From positions 3,931,001-3,995,000 of the forward strand of contig NC_037652.1 of NCBI RefSeq assembly GCF_003254395.2: a stretch of 64,000 nt of DNA, written 5' to 3'. Shown one piece after another: positions 37,415-49,300 of this stretch. Origin of the DNA: Apis mellifera. Its lineage: Eukaryota; Arthropoda; Insecta; Hymenoptera; Apidae. Numbering within the stretch: position 1 is the stretch's first letter; each line of letters begins with the position of its first letter. A model generated the notes under the pieces. It had not been told where the DNA came from, made no database searches, and saw only the letters and a list, made by a program, of their open reading frames with translations. Position numbers and translations under genes: made by a program.

Positions 37415-38540
37415 GATTGGTTGATAAAATGATTGGAATATTTCGTTTGGGAAAAATATTCCTGGAAAATTATTAATTTCTTGCTCCGTGATCCGTGAAC
37501 CCCGGTCCGGGGTCTACATACCTTATCCCAAGGAAATATCGAAAAACATTACTTTTATTCCAGATTCGAAAGTCTCCTTGATTTGATTAAGTTTTAAGTA
37601 CATTCTTTTTCCTTTTCAATTTCATAATTGTGAACTGAAAGATTGATTGATAAAATGATTGGAATATTTCGTTTGGGAAAAATATTCCTGGAAAATTATT
37701 AATTTTTAGCCTGGCTCCGTGATCCATGAACTCCGGCCCGGGGTCTACATATCTTATCCCAAGGAAATATCGAAAAACATTACTTTTATTCCAGATTCGA
37801 AAGTCTCCTTGATTTGATTAAGTTTTAAGTACACTCTTTTTTCTTTTCAATTTCATAATTGTGAACTGAAAGATTGATTGATAAAATGATTGGAATATTT
37901 CGTTTGGGAAAAATATTCCTGGAAAATTATTAATTTTTAGCCTGGCTCCGTGATCCATGAACTCCGGCCCGGGGTCTACATATCTTATCCCAAGGAAATA
38001 TCGAAAAACATTACTTTTATTCCAGATTCGAAAGTCTCCTTGATTTGATTAAGTTTTAAGTACACTCTTTTTTCTTTTCAATTTCATAATTGTGATACTG
38101 AAAGATTGGTTGATAAAATGATAATTGATGATAATATTTCGTTTGGAATGAAAATATTCCTTCCGTGATCCGTGAACCCCGGCCCGGGGTCTACATACCT
38201 TATCCCAAGGAAATATCGAAAGACATTACTTTTATTCCAGATTCGAAATATTCTCCTTGATTTGATCGTTTTAAGTACACTCTTTTTCCTTTTCAATTTC
38301 ATAATTGTGAACTGAAAGATTGGTTGATAAAATGATAATTGATGATAATATTTCGTTTGGAATGAAAATATTCCTTCCGTGATTCGTGAACACCGGCCCG
38401 GGGTCTACATACCTTATCCCAAGGAAATATCGAAAGACATTACTTTTATTCCAGATTCGAAATATTCTCCTTGATTTGATCGTTTTAAGTACACTCTTTT
38501 TCCTTTTCAATTTCGTAATTGAAACGAATTGTGAACTGAA
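37415..38540. repeat. Tandem array, five copies of a ~214-232-bp unit carrying a GC-rich palindrome
   Basis: Units start GATTGRTTGATAAAATG at 37415, 37641, 37872, 38104 and 38318. Each contains CTCCGTGATCC-like sequence, a near-palindrome, then GTCTACATAYCTTATCCCAA, GGAAATATCGAAARACATTA and CTTTTATTCCAGATTCGAAA. The palindrome ACCCCGGNCCGGGGT is perfect at 37499-37513 and 38176-38190 and has one mismatch in the other copies. Minus-strand frames across the last units arise from the repeat itself and are not taken as genes. Confidence 0.92.
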
Positions 38541-40140
38541 AGTGCTCTTACACATTCGAAATATTGTTTAACACGAAAAAAACGATACACATACGAAATT
38601 CAATTCGTTTAATTAATTCTTGCGTAGCAAATGACAAACAAGTAATTGTTTAATTTCCGACGATGTACCTTCTTTACGGTAAAAGGGGTTACATGTAGTA
38701 GACAAGAGAAGTCGGAGTTAATTAATTGACAAATTGCTGACCAGTTTTAATCACTGCTGAGCATCACATACACGCATGTTACTCCCGCAAACCACATCAG
38801 ATCTGCGCGTTGCCGAAATTAAAATACTTTGAGAATAATTTTCAAAACTGGAATATAAAAGTATATATTTTCGACGATAATAATTTCTCAAAGGCAATGG
38901 CCCTCGAATCGTAAAATTACTCAATTTTCATTACCAAACGACGCTGTTACCCCGTTAGAGATGCCACCCAGAGGGCGAAGATTAAAACTCGAAACGACTC
39001 GGGGTTCATTGCGATTCACCGCGCGTGTTAAGTCTCCTAAATGGGCCATAAACCCTTCCCCTGGTAAGATACTCGACACGCTCGGCTCCTGGTTGCTTAA
39101 TTAACTGGTAACTGGCGTCGAGATATCATATCTTTGTTATCCGAACCGAAACATTTTTAACCCACTTCCTAGATTTCCTCCCATTAACATACCAGATTCA
39201 ACCGATTTTGCACACGAAATAAAAATATTCGTTTACGATAAATACTTTCTGAGAAACACAATATAAAATAGAGTAACAAAAGATACGTAACTACATCTTT
39301 CCTTCATATTTTCCGATCGAAAAATAATTTGCAACATTCTGCGTGTATCCATCGAATTATTTCCTCCCCCTCCAAACGAAAAGAATGGATTTATGGAGGG
39401 AGCGCAAAGTTTCGAGATGGGAGGATCCCATTGAAATTTAGAGGGTGTATCTACCCTCCGACCATCCTCACGTATTATTAGCTGGTAGCGGCGAGTGATA
39501 TTGCTATGCGGCGGTACACTTGCTAGAGCCGCGGATGTCGGAAAGTTATGGAATGGCTCGCCCTGTAATTTACCTACTAAGTGTTTGCGTACCTGGGGCC
39601 GCGGCAGTATGCAAAGTTAACTAATTAAACACTTAGCCGAAGTTTCGAACAAATTAAACGAATACCTCCGCCCCTTCTCTCTCTCTCTCTCTCTGTCTGT
39701 CTGTCTATTTGTCTCTCTCTCTCTTTTTCTACCCGCGTCATTAAACATTCCTCGAAGTTTTTATTACCCTCTTATTCCTCTCTCTTTTTTTTTCTTGCTC
39801 TTTATCTATCTGCTTGGATTCTTGGATTTTCTTCTTTTTTTTTTCTTCTGAAAATATATTATCGCGTTGAAAACGGGGTTGAAAGAAAGGAATTCTTCGC
39901 GAATTCTTCTTCTTCTTCTTCTTCTTCTTGATCGTATTATTTTTTCGATCGATTTTGGAATATCTCCTTTCAATTTGATTTGTGAAACGGAGATTTCGAG
40001 ATTAAACAAATTTATTTACAACTTATTTGTATTCCTTTCTAACATGGAACTCCTCCAATTTATTCACGTTAGAACGTTTTGAGTTTGATTTTTTTTTAAG
40101 TTTTATTTAGATTTTATTTAGATTTTAAAAAATTAAATTA
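38541..40140. other. Gene-free stretch with a GC island at 38930-39680
   Basis: The island has many non-repetitive, GC-containing words such as CGCGGATGTCGGAAAG, and holds the 39577-39636 inverted structure listed separately. Downstream are (CT)n/(TGTC)n at about 39677-39725 and (TTC)n at 39904-39929. No gene is recognisable. Confidence 0.5.
39577..39636. promoter_or_regulatory. Inverted CTAAGTGTTT/AAACACTTAG pair with inner stem
   Basis: CTAAGTGTTT (39577-39586) and AAACACTTAG (39627-39636) are exact inverted copies. Inside, GCGTAC can pair with GTATGC (one G-U) around a GC-rich loop. AAGTG cores resemble NK2-class homeodomain sites, and ATGCAAAG and CTAATTAA lie between the arms. It can be read as paired factor sites or as a hairpin RNA; neither is proven. 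Confidence 0.3.
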
Positions 40141-40213
40141 AAAAATTAATTATTATGCATATTATCATGTTTGTTTATTTATGATTAATATAATTAGTAT
40201 AAAAAATTAACTT
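40141..40213. repeat. 75-bp direct repeat, copy 1
   Basis: AAAAATTAATTATTATGC at the start and AATTAGTATAAAAAATTAAC near the end match 42826-42900 in the same orientation at about 90 percent by eye. Both copies follow a T-rich tract built from GTTTTATTTRGATTTT-like words, so a composite module appears duplicated 2.7 kb apart. Confidence 0.8.
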
Positions 40214-40384
40214 AAATTTTGAATATTTTTAAATAATAGTTTAATAAATATTTATATATCAATATATACATATATATATATTTATTAATATAAAATATAT
40301 ATTTATTCTTCATCAGAATAATCTAGAATTATCCAAAAAATTATTTTATACTCTAAGACACAAATTCTTTGCATTAACCTTCCC

Positions 40385-40415
<31 letters not shown>

Positions 40416-42510
40416 TACACCGTTCTGAATCAATGCATCTAAAATTGTACTGAAAAGAAGGGAAAACCCTTTTTAAATTCGGCTTCGAGAAAAAGAGATC
40501 GGTAAAAATAAGCGGGAAACGAGTGGAGTAAGTCGATGATTCTATTGGCCGTTCGCCTGTTCGATCGTCGTTTCACGCGTACACGCGTGCGATAATAACG
40601 TTACGGGTGGGATCAGCGTTAAAATTTAAAGCATTATAACTGGTTTATCGATCGCGTTGGTACAGCAGACCGGCGCGCGAAATTTACTGGAAATTTATCC
40701 GGCCTCGTATCGAAGTCACGTATTATATATATTTGCCCGGATATGTTAAAATTGAGTCGAGGATCTCAGACTTGACTCGAACGATCGTTTAATTTTTCAA
40801 TACGGGATGGAATTCCAAACTCGTATAAAAGTTTCTAAAAGTTGCTCTATGCGACTCTCATTTACTCGACTGGACGTAGGTATAACGCGCGATATAAAAA
40901 TATACATTGTTATATGTTTTTTAAACATGTAATATATTTTAATATCGCGCAAACGTATAAACATAGTTTCGTTTACGTAGAAATCAAATGGTTTATAAGT
41001 TTATAAGATGTGTGCAATATTTTACTGTAATAATAATCGGCGTGTTTGACTATTTCGACTTCCAACTTCCTCGTGAAATTGACACGCAAGAAAATCCCTT
41101 TAAACCCTCGGCTTATTTCGACCCTGTAAAACTCGAAACTGCTGATTCACACGCCTGTTCACCGATCTAATCGTCGCCGTTCAAGCTTCAGTTTCCATCG
41201 AAACTGAACAAGAAAACCGAGAAGGAATTATTTGTTAATAAAAGAAATATTTTTTAAAATTTATTTTACACGCTTGTAACTTATACAGATACGACTTTTT
41301 CTTTTAATGTAACGTTACACTTTTGAACATTTCGAAGGGGTGTTGATCGGAAGATTAAAATTTTAGAGACGAAACTCTGGTCGTTAAAACTTACTTCAAA
41401 AAAAAAAAAAGAAAAGAGCTATTTTACAATTTTCATAACGTCTTATAAATGGATCCATTGTTTGTCCTCGAGAACGTTGTAGCTTTCACGAGCTACTTTC
41501 TGAATTAAATAGCGCCAGATTTTTCGAAACAAATTTCCAAAAATTTCTTTTTACATTAAAATGTATTTCGTCGAAACTTTTTATTTTTCCTATAACATTA
41601 ACAGATTCAATTTCAATTTCACGAAAAGAGATCAAGTTGTACATTTGTGAATTGATGATTCACCTGTCCAATATAAACTCCTTAAATTTATTTCACGAAA
41701 GGAAAAATTGATTTGATAATTCGTAAAAAAAAAAAAAAAAAGAAATCCCAATGAAAAGACACACTGGAATCAGCGTCTAATTAAACGTTAATCCGAGAGA
41801 GGAGCGCGAAGACTCCGTTCCCCAATTCGATCTACTCTTCTCCCTCCCCCTCCCCGCCGATCTGTTATTAAATTACTTCAGAACAAGAGGGGGGAGGGGA
41901 AGTCCCGAGGGACTGGAACTGCTGGGGACGGCGGGGAGTATCGATGACCCGTGTCGGGATCGATTGCAGTTTTAAATTGTTCCGGAACTATCGACAACTC
42001 GGCACAATGGGGGATCATCGTTTATATATATATAAATCGGTCGATCCAAGGATATTCATAATCGAATAATCGAAGGGTATGAAAGATAAAATATATGGAA
42101 TCATTCGTTCACCTTTAGTAGAAAGGTATTAGAAAATTGTTTCGAGGAACATTTTTTTTTTTTTGACTTTTCATATTTCAAATATAAAATTCAAAATTTT
42201 ATTAAACATTAAGATAAATTTAAAGTAGTATTTTATATAAAAATTATTAATTTATCGATAGGATGTATGAACCTGTTGGCTTTATTTAGTTTATTATATA
42301 ATATTTAAAATTAATGTAATAGAAGTTTATTTATAAATTAAATTTAATTGTTTTTATATTGAAAGTATAATGTTTTTTTTTTAAACTATATAAATAAAGA
42401 AATATAGATTTTTAAGTCTAAAGTTAAAGTTAGAAGCTTTATTTATTAATATTTCTTTATCTAAAGTTTTATTTTATTAATTTTTATAAATTAATTTAAT
42501 TTTTTTGAGC
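40214..42510. other. Gene-free stretch between the direct repeats
   Basis: Contains an (AAT)n microsatellite at 40385-40413 and a GC-richer patch at 40490-40720 with CACGCGTACACGCGTG (6-bp arms, 4-nt loop). It also holds the hairpin at 40887-40950, a poly-A run near 41727-41741 and a GC patch at 41770-42020. No gene is recognisable. Confidence 0.55.
40887..40950. ncRNA. Candidate hairpin RNA (near-perfect AT-rich stem with GC clamp)
   Basis: GCGCGATAT, a mismatch, then AAAATATA (40887-40904) pair with TATATTTT, A, ATATCGCGC (40933-40950). Past a 3-nt bulge the stem can extend with CAT-T-GT/ACATG around a loop of about 14 nt. The result is a 64-nt foldback of pre-miRNA size. The upper stem is low-complexity AT, which lowers the significance. 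No known miRNA sequence was recognised. Confidence 0.25.
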
Positions 42511-42615
42511 GAGTTTAAAAATTTTAGTTTTATTTGAGTTTAAAAATTTTAGTTTTATTTGAGTTTTAAAATTTTAGTTTTATTTGAGTTTTAGAATTTA
42601 AAAATTTTAATTTTG
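42511..42615. repeat. 25-bp minisatellite (T-rich)
   Basis: Units begin GAGTTTAAAAATTTTAGTTT at 42511 and 42536, with variants at 42561 and 42586. Degenerate TTTTATTTGGATTTTTTG words continue to about 42800, giving a strongly T-rich + strand. Confidence 0.85.
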
Positions 42616-42825
42616 AGTTTTTTGGATTTTTTGTTTTATTATAAATTTTATTTGGATTCTTTTATTTTTGAGTTTAGTTTTTATTTGGGTTTTTATTTTA
42701 TTTTGAGTTTTATTTGGATTTTTTTGTTTTTGAGTTTCGTTTTTATTTTGTATTTTTTGGATTTTTTTGTTTTATTTTAAGTTTTTTATTTTGGGTTTTA
42801 TGTAAATTTTAAAGAAAATAGATTA

Positions 42826-42900
42826 AAAAATTAATTATTATGCTTATTATTCATGTTTGTTTATTTACAATTTTTATAATTAGTATAAAAAATTAACTTA
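42826..42900. repeat. 75-bp direct repeat, copy 2
   Basis: This is the partner of 40141-40213 and again follows the T-rich tract. Differences are mainly single bases and a few bases around TTTACAATTTTTATAATT. It is an AT-rich module without coding potential. Confidence 0.8.
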
Positions 42901-45032
42901 GATTGGATTCACGTGTTAAATATTGGAGGAAAAATTAATTAATTTACGTTATTCTCTATTCAAATTTCAATCGCTTGATACGTTTGTTGATATTCGAAAT
43001 TTTTTCGAAAATATTATTATTGGAATATTCATTGGAGAATATTTTATACGCGGCTCGTTATTACAATTTTTGATAGGTCAAGTAATTTTTCATGATATAA
43101 ATAATAGTTGCAATAACTGATAACACTGATTAGGATTTAGATTTTTTAAAAAGAGCCGAGATTCCTTTGGAGGGAAAAGAAAATTAAAATTAATCAAATT
43201 AGGATACTTTCTCTCCGTTCAAGTTCCATTTATTTTCTTATCCATTTCCAGGAAAATAAGGAAAATAATATTTTCGACGTATATTTCTCTTTGAATTCGA
43301 AACGAAATCGATTAAATACCCATTTCCACTGTCGCTCACTCGCCAAACTTTATTCGCAACGAGTACAACATTTCGTTTCACGATTCAATTTAAACGGCCG
43401 GCTACGCCTCTAATCTTCCTAATGAATTTAGAGGCTGTCGCGCGGATTAATCCCGCTTCATTTCGGCCCGGAATCTTGTTGACGGATGAAATCCCGCCCC
43501 GGGAAACAAACATTCAGCCCCGTAATCGTGTTAATTAACCGGGAATTTGTCGGGGAAAAAGGAGAAGAGGATCTTAAAAAAGAACGCGTATCGAAAGATA
43601 TCAACCCCCTCCCTCTTTCTTTCTCATTCTAATCCAGAGTCAAATTTTTATTCCTCCTTCGAAATATTCATCTTCACTTGAAATATCCGCGAAAATCGCG
43701 ATGGAAAGAAAAAAAATTGAGCAAAATCTCATTTTTACTCCGTCCATTTTAGAATTGAAAAATGAGAGGAGGAGGAAGAAAGAAAACTCCAGAAAGGAAT
43801 ATAAACAAGAATAAGAAGAACATTCTTATTAAAATTTTTCATTCCAGTATCCTAAAAAAAAAAAAAGAAAGAAAAAGTCAAGCACGCGTGAAGATATACA
43901 CTGCCGTTGTCTCCCTTCTGAAAAAGGGGATATCGAGATATATATATATATATACTCGGCAAAAATTTATTTAACCGTTATTCACTCGTTGAAAGCGGAG
44001 AGTCCTCAAAGACTTTCCTTCCCTGAGCTTCTTATTTTGCCGGAGTAATCTGAAGGAATCTCTCCTTCTTCCTGCTTACAGGAAGGGGGATAAATATATA
44101 TATAAAAAGAGATAGAAAGAAATGAAGAGGAAAGGAGGAGGCACGTTGTTGGATATTGGAGAAGAAAGAGGGAGAGCTCCGTTTCGAATAATCTGCCTCC
44201 TTTCGAAAAGTTCGTTTCCCGATCGATTCATCCCTCCCTTTCCTCGAGTCTTCTCCTTCGTCCAGGTCCATCTGCATGTCTCGCTACTTGTGCCACCTGA
44301 AATTCGTTTCTCCACCGTTTTTTCGATCGAGACTTCACTCGAGAGAGTATTTATCCAGATACTTTAATCAATTCCAATGACTTTCACGAATTTAAGGGAT
44401 TATTATTATTATTTTGGTATCGAAAAATAAATAAATAGAAATCGGCATTATTCTTTTAACGAAAACACACATACACGAAAAGGAAAAGGAAGAGAAAGAA
44501 GGAAGACGAAGCACGATTACGAAATGCGCATAGAGAGGGGGGAGAAATATCGCATCACAAAGGGAAGATAATACAATCGGAATAATCGATCTCTCTCTTT
44601 CTCTCTCTCTCCCCCGCTTTTAATATCTCGTATATATAAAATTTACTCGCGGGGAGAGGTATTAATAACGGGCAACGTATTCACGGTTTGATTAACGGGC
44701 CACGCGAGCATTCCATCTACGGGAAGCCCTCGAGAGCGTTATTCAAAAGTGCTTTGACGCGTTACCAATTTCCCTCTTCGTTTGACTCCTCTTTTCCAAT
44801 TAATTTCCGCGCCCTCCACCTCTTCGAACGGACAATGGCGAGTCGCGTTTCGCGGCTTCGATATATAATTACTGGAACCGCGATTTTTATCCATAAAAAT
44901 GTGCGGACGTTTATCGAGATTTCGTTTCGATCGAACGAATTTTTCTCCTTCGAGCGAATCATTTATTTTCTCGAATATTCTTTCTTCCCTTCGATTCGAT
45001 TTTGTACAATTTTATTTTCACTCTATGATGTA
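42901..45032. other. Gene-free stretch with a GC patch at 43370-43570
   Basis: The patch includes GCCTCTAA and TTAGAGGC as an 8-bp inverted pair (about 43406-43435) just before the homeodomain palindrome listed separately. Downstream are purine- and pyrimidine-rich tracts and TA repeats near 43940-43955. Short frames here are compositional. Confidence 0.5.
43444..43453. promoter_or_regulatory. Palindromic K50 homeodomain-type site GGATTAATCC
   Basis: GGATTAATCC is a perfect palindrome. Two overlapping TAATCC half-sites of this kind are the classical dimer site for K50 paired-type homeodomains. It sits in a GC island with further non-repetitive sequence. Binding is inferred from the motif only. 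Confidence 0.35.
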
Positions 45033-45441
45033 CAAGTCAGATGAGTTTTTTTTTTATCCCTTCGAAAGGGAAGAGATCGAAAATTGTGGTAAATTTAACT
45101 TTATTTGACATTAATTTCTTCTTCTTCTTCTTCTTTTCTTGTTGCTTTCGTTCGAATTCTACTATCATAAGAAAGAATTTCGTATTCACATTAAAAAATA
45201 TATATATATATATGGAATATAATTGAATAGTGTGAATGAAAAGTCAGATGAGTTTTTTTTCATCCCCTTCGAAAGAAAGAGATCGAAAATTGTGGTAAAT
45301 TTAACTTTATTTGATATTAATTTCGTCTTCTTCTTCTTTTCTTGTTGTTTTCGTTCGAATTCTACTATCATAAGAAAGAATTTCGTATTTACATTAAAAA
45401 ATATATATATATGGAATATAATTGAATAGTGTGAATGAAAA
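45033..45441. repeat. Two-copy tandem duplication (~205 bp)
   Basis: AAGTCAGATGAGTTTTTTTT starts both copies, at 45033 and 45240. Shared landmarks are GAGATCGAAAATTGTGGTAA, a TTC run, TTCGAATTCTACTATCATAA, GAAAGAATTTCGTATT, and a TA repeat followed by GGAATATAATTGAATAGTG. The copies are about 95 percent alike, so the duplication is recent. Frames in it are repeat-derived. Confidence 0.92.
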
Positions 45442-46156
45442 AGAAAAGGGGATGCAACAACAACGTCGATGTAAGATTCGCGTTTCAACAATCCACGCCA
45501 TCACTACCGTCGCGTAGGAAGGAATGTCGAACCCCCTGATATCATGAAAATTTCTCCAACTACGCGGAAAGTCGTTTAAAAACTAATCTCACTGCCATTA
45601 AAAAAGTTGTAACGAGTCGTCCGTAACTTTCACGCTCCCCTTCCTCACCCCTCGTCGATCCTCCTCCAAAAAATAATTCTTCGTCGAATGTATTTTCGAA
45701 ATCTCGACAGAGAGAAAAGGAAGGAGAGAGAAAGGCAGCTACTACGTGCACGTATCTCTGCACGTTTCGACCGTTATTCTTTCCATCGTTTACAGGCTCG
45801 AGATATTTACGGGGAAAGCGTTTTTTAATACAGCCACTCCGCTCCCTGCACCGATGGATATTTACGAGGGAGAGGCAGGCGTGAAAATTCGAAACGCTGG
45901 AAATTAATCGGCAATGTGGGTCACGAAGCTAGAACGTATATGCTCGATCTTGCTCCTTACGTCGAGCCAAGCGTTGACCGGAACTACTGTATTGAAGAGG
46001 CGTCGAAAGAAATTTGTGAGAAAATTATAAAAAAAAAATGAGAATAGGGGACGATGAAAGAGAGCGATAGTTTCTGTTTTTTCCTCGTCGCAATTCGATT
46101 TTCAATTTTTAAACCACTTTGGGGGAAGATGGGGTTGCTCCTTCTCTGCATAACGT
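45442..46156. other. Gene-free stretch
   Basis: Mixed-composition DNA with a GC-richer patch at about 45770-45990. No gene, RNA or repeat recognised. Confidence 0.5.
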
Positions 46157-46332
46157 CGAGCAACCTGTTATGCAATACCTGTTTTCGTTAGAAAGTTTGT
46201 TTCCACCAAGTTTTGAATAATAAATTAATTCGAATTTGAATGTGAAAATGAAACAGTGTACTCTTCGTAATAAATGCTGTGAAAATTTTAACTTGAAACT
46301 TTGTTGAAATGGTGTGTATAACAGGTTGCTCG
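46157..46332. mobile_element. MITE-like 176-bp element with 15-bp perfect terminal inverted repeats
   Basis: CGAGCAACCTGTTAT at 46157-46171 and its exact reverse complement ATAACAGGTTGCTCG at 46318-46332 bound an AT-rich interior with no gene. Size and ends fit a miniature non-autonomous DNA transposon. No convincing target-site duplication is visible (TA dinucleotides lie a few bases outside each end), and no superfamily was recognised. Confidence 0.4.
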
Positions 46333-49300
46333 CAGGTAGCCTGTCCAAACTTTCCGTTTCCCACAGATTTATTATTAAAAAAAATGAAGTAGGGACCAAG
46401 TAGTTTGTCTCCTCCTATCTTTGCTTTTATCAAATATCACTCTTTTTCGACTAAAAGAATCGAAAATCATTACATCAATTCTCTATAGTTTACCAAAAAC
46501 AGATCTAAAAAAAAAAAAAGAAGAGAACCATTTTTAGAAATAATTTCATCGAATTCCCATTTAATAACATCCCATTGTTTCTCGAGGATAATAAACCATT
46601 GCATAACCGATTTCATATTGCGACGAAACAAAGTTGCTATTTAAAAAACAAAAGAGCCACTCCCCCGCTTTGTCCCGCGTTAAACGCTTCATCGATACCG
46701 TCCGCGACGTATCGAGCACGTATTGTTGTTCCACGTGGAGGGACGACGACGACGACGACGTCTAATCTTTATCCGTTCGCCATTAAGGCGAAAACGTCGC
46801 GGGCGACAACAAGGAGACAAGTCAATAAAGCCGGCCGAAAGGAGGAGGAGGGGGAGAGGGGACAAAGAACCCCGGGACAAAAGAGTTTCCCCTTCGAAGG
46901 ACAAATAAGTTCGGTTATAAAGCAGATGCTCGTAATATAAAAGGCGAACAACGTTTGTGTGCGCGTTAAATGTTCGAGGAAGGAAAAAGTGGACGAGAAA
47001 CAAGGAAGAGATGACGAAGACAGTAACGAGCAAAAGAGAGGGGATTAATCAAAAAAATATATATATATATATACTTTTAACGAGAGAACGTTTGGGTGAA
47101 TTGCGAACGAAGCGTCGGCAAATTTCGCTGTTGAAAAATGACGGGGATCGAGCGGGGAATGGAACGTGGACGGATTAAGTAGAATAGACTTGTTTATGGT
47201 CGGGCGAGTAGATCTCGTAAACTTTTTATCACTGGAACTCGACGATTCGAGGAACATGTTTCGTTTCTTTTTTTTTTTTTAATTACTTTTAATTAAAATT
47301 ATTTCAAAAATTTCGATGAATATTTTATTTTAATTGATAACAATCGTTGGTTGTGAGTGTTTCTGAAAGAGATTAAGATTTAATTGCGATGATCGAATAA
47401 TTGAATTGAATTATTGAGCATTGAAAGCAAAGAAAACTTTGGCTTGATAATCTGATTTTTATGAATTTTGTTGCTTATAATTTAATAATTATTTTGCCGA
47501 TATGATTTCGTAACAATTTTAATAAAAAGTAAATTAATGAAAATTAAAGAAAAGAAAAGAAAATCTTTTTAGAAATTCTATTATCGGAAATAAACGTCGA
47601 GGATTGTTGACCAATTGTCTCGTTAAAACAGAGGCAAACTGTTTTTTTTTCTCCTCCCCGTTTTGTTTTTTTATTTCATTTTCCCTCTCCACCTTCCATG
47701 CCATTCGATCGAAATTGCATTGGCGAAATGTCGCCGGTGGTTCCTCCAATGTCAGTCTCAATCTGGCTCAACTATCCGCGGTATTAAATTACTGGAAGCC
47801 GTCCGGCACACGCTTCTTGCCAAAAGCTTCTGGCCGCATCGATCGGCCCGTAGCTAATTGTCAATTTCCTGGGCGATAAATCATGCAGTCGGACCGCTCG
47901 CCCACGAGATTGCCAGACACTGTATTATCGGTACAATTGTTGTCGTTAAAACTGCCGTAGGCGAACAACCTGTGGTTCTTATTGACGTTACCGACCGTTC
48001 AACTTTCACTCATCGTGAAATCGATAATTTAAAGATATATATATATATATATCCGATTTTATTAAATTAATTTAATAAAGAAAACAGTGTTTGATCTGAC
48101 TTGATAATTTAATTAAATTATTATCCAAGAAAGATATCCAAATTTTTCTAATTATTTAATTTTAAAAGAGAATCTCTAGATGTTAATTCGGATTTAGTTT
48201 ATTTCCCCTGATGGAAAAGGATTCGTTGAACAATTTCTGCCATAAGTGGGTGAATTAATTATTCTTCATCTTCCTTGTCATACTTGTTAAAGTATTATTA
48301 TTATTGAAATAATTCCACAATTCTTGGTTCACTTTAATCAAGAAGAATCTACGAGCAGATATTAAAAGAGACAACTTATTACTCTAAATTGATTCGATCG
48401 AGTGAACTTCAAGAAGTTTAAAAGTTCTTTATCATCGTGGAAAGTCATTTCAAACCTGTTTGTGAATCGATTAATTGACTGGTACAATTCCGTTTCTGTC
48501 CAACTTACTTCTAACCTCTTTACACAAGTTGGGCATTGCTTTAAGTTTTAAAGATTGAGGAGCTGAAACTTTTCTGAAACAATTTAATTTAGTCTGAAAA
48601 ATTGTCAAAGTTCAAAGTTCCGTAATTTCATTAAAAATTTGAAAGAACGACAGGAAACGAATTAAAAATTAGAATCTTTTTGATTTCTTCTAAACTGTTA
48701 GGATTGTTCGGTTAGGTGAATAGCTTTCGGCCAACATCGGGCAGTCTCGGCTCACATCGGGCAACTTCGGTCAACATCGGATCGACCTGTCACTCTCTTA
48801 ATTTTCCCTTCTCTATTCTCTATGAAAGATCGAATACTGCTTTAGAGAAAAGATACAATTACGAAATCTCAAAGTTTAATAATATCTTATCATTATTCGA
48901 GATTTCAACTCGATAATCAGGGAAGCTGTAATAATCTCTATCGTTGTAATTTTTTTTTTTTTTAATAAATGAATCATTATTTTGGGCAAGAAATTCGAAT
49001 CCTCGTGGATTTAACGAGATACTGGGATTGGCGAGGAAGGAGAATCGCAAAAAAATGTTCGTGTGATACGTAAACGATTGCTTCGTTAACGATCGTTGAA
49101 AATAACAAAGTTATTTTTTTTGTTTCCTTCATCGAACCAGGCTAACGAACGCCAGCTTCCTTTCTACTTTTTCTTCCTTTTTCCCTTCTTTGCAAAAAAG
49201 ACGCTCATCATTCGCAACGATTAGCGTCGTTAACGCCGCGTAAACAGCGTCTTTATCGTTCCGAAGGTGCGCGAACAATGCCATATTCCCGGGTCTAATG

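Noticed and set aside
38084..38555. Repeated minus-strand frames of 72-94 codons with near-identical protein
   Set aside because: They are the translation of tandem repeat units, so identity reflects DNA repetition and not a gene family.
46109..46399. Minus-strand frame over the inverted-repeat element, considered as a mariner transposase remnant
   Set aside because: No transposase catalytic motif or known mariner end sequence is present.
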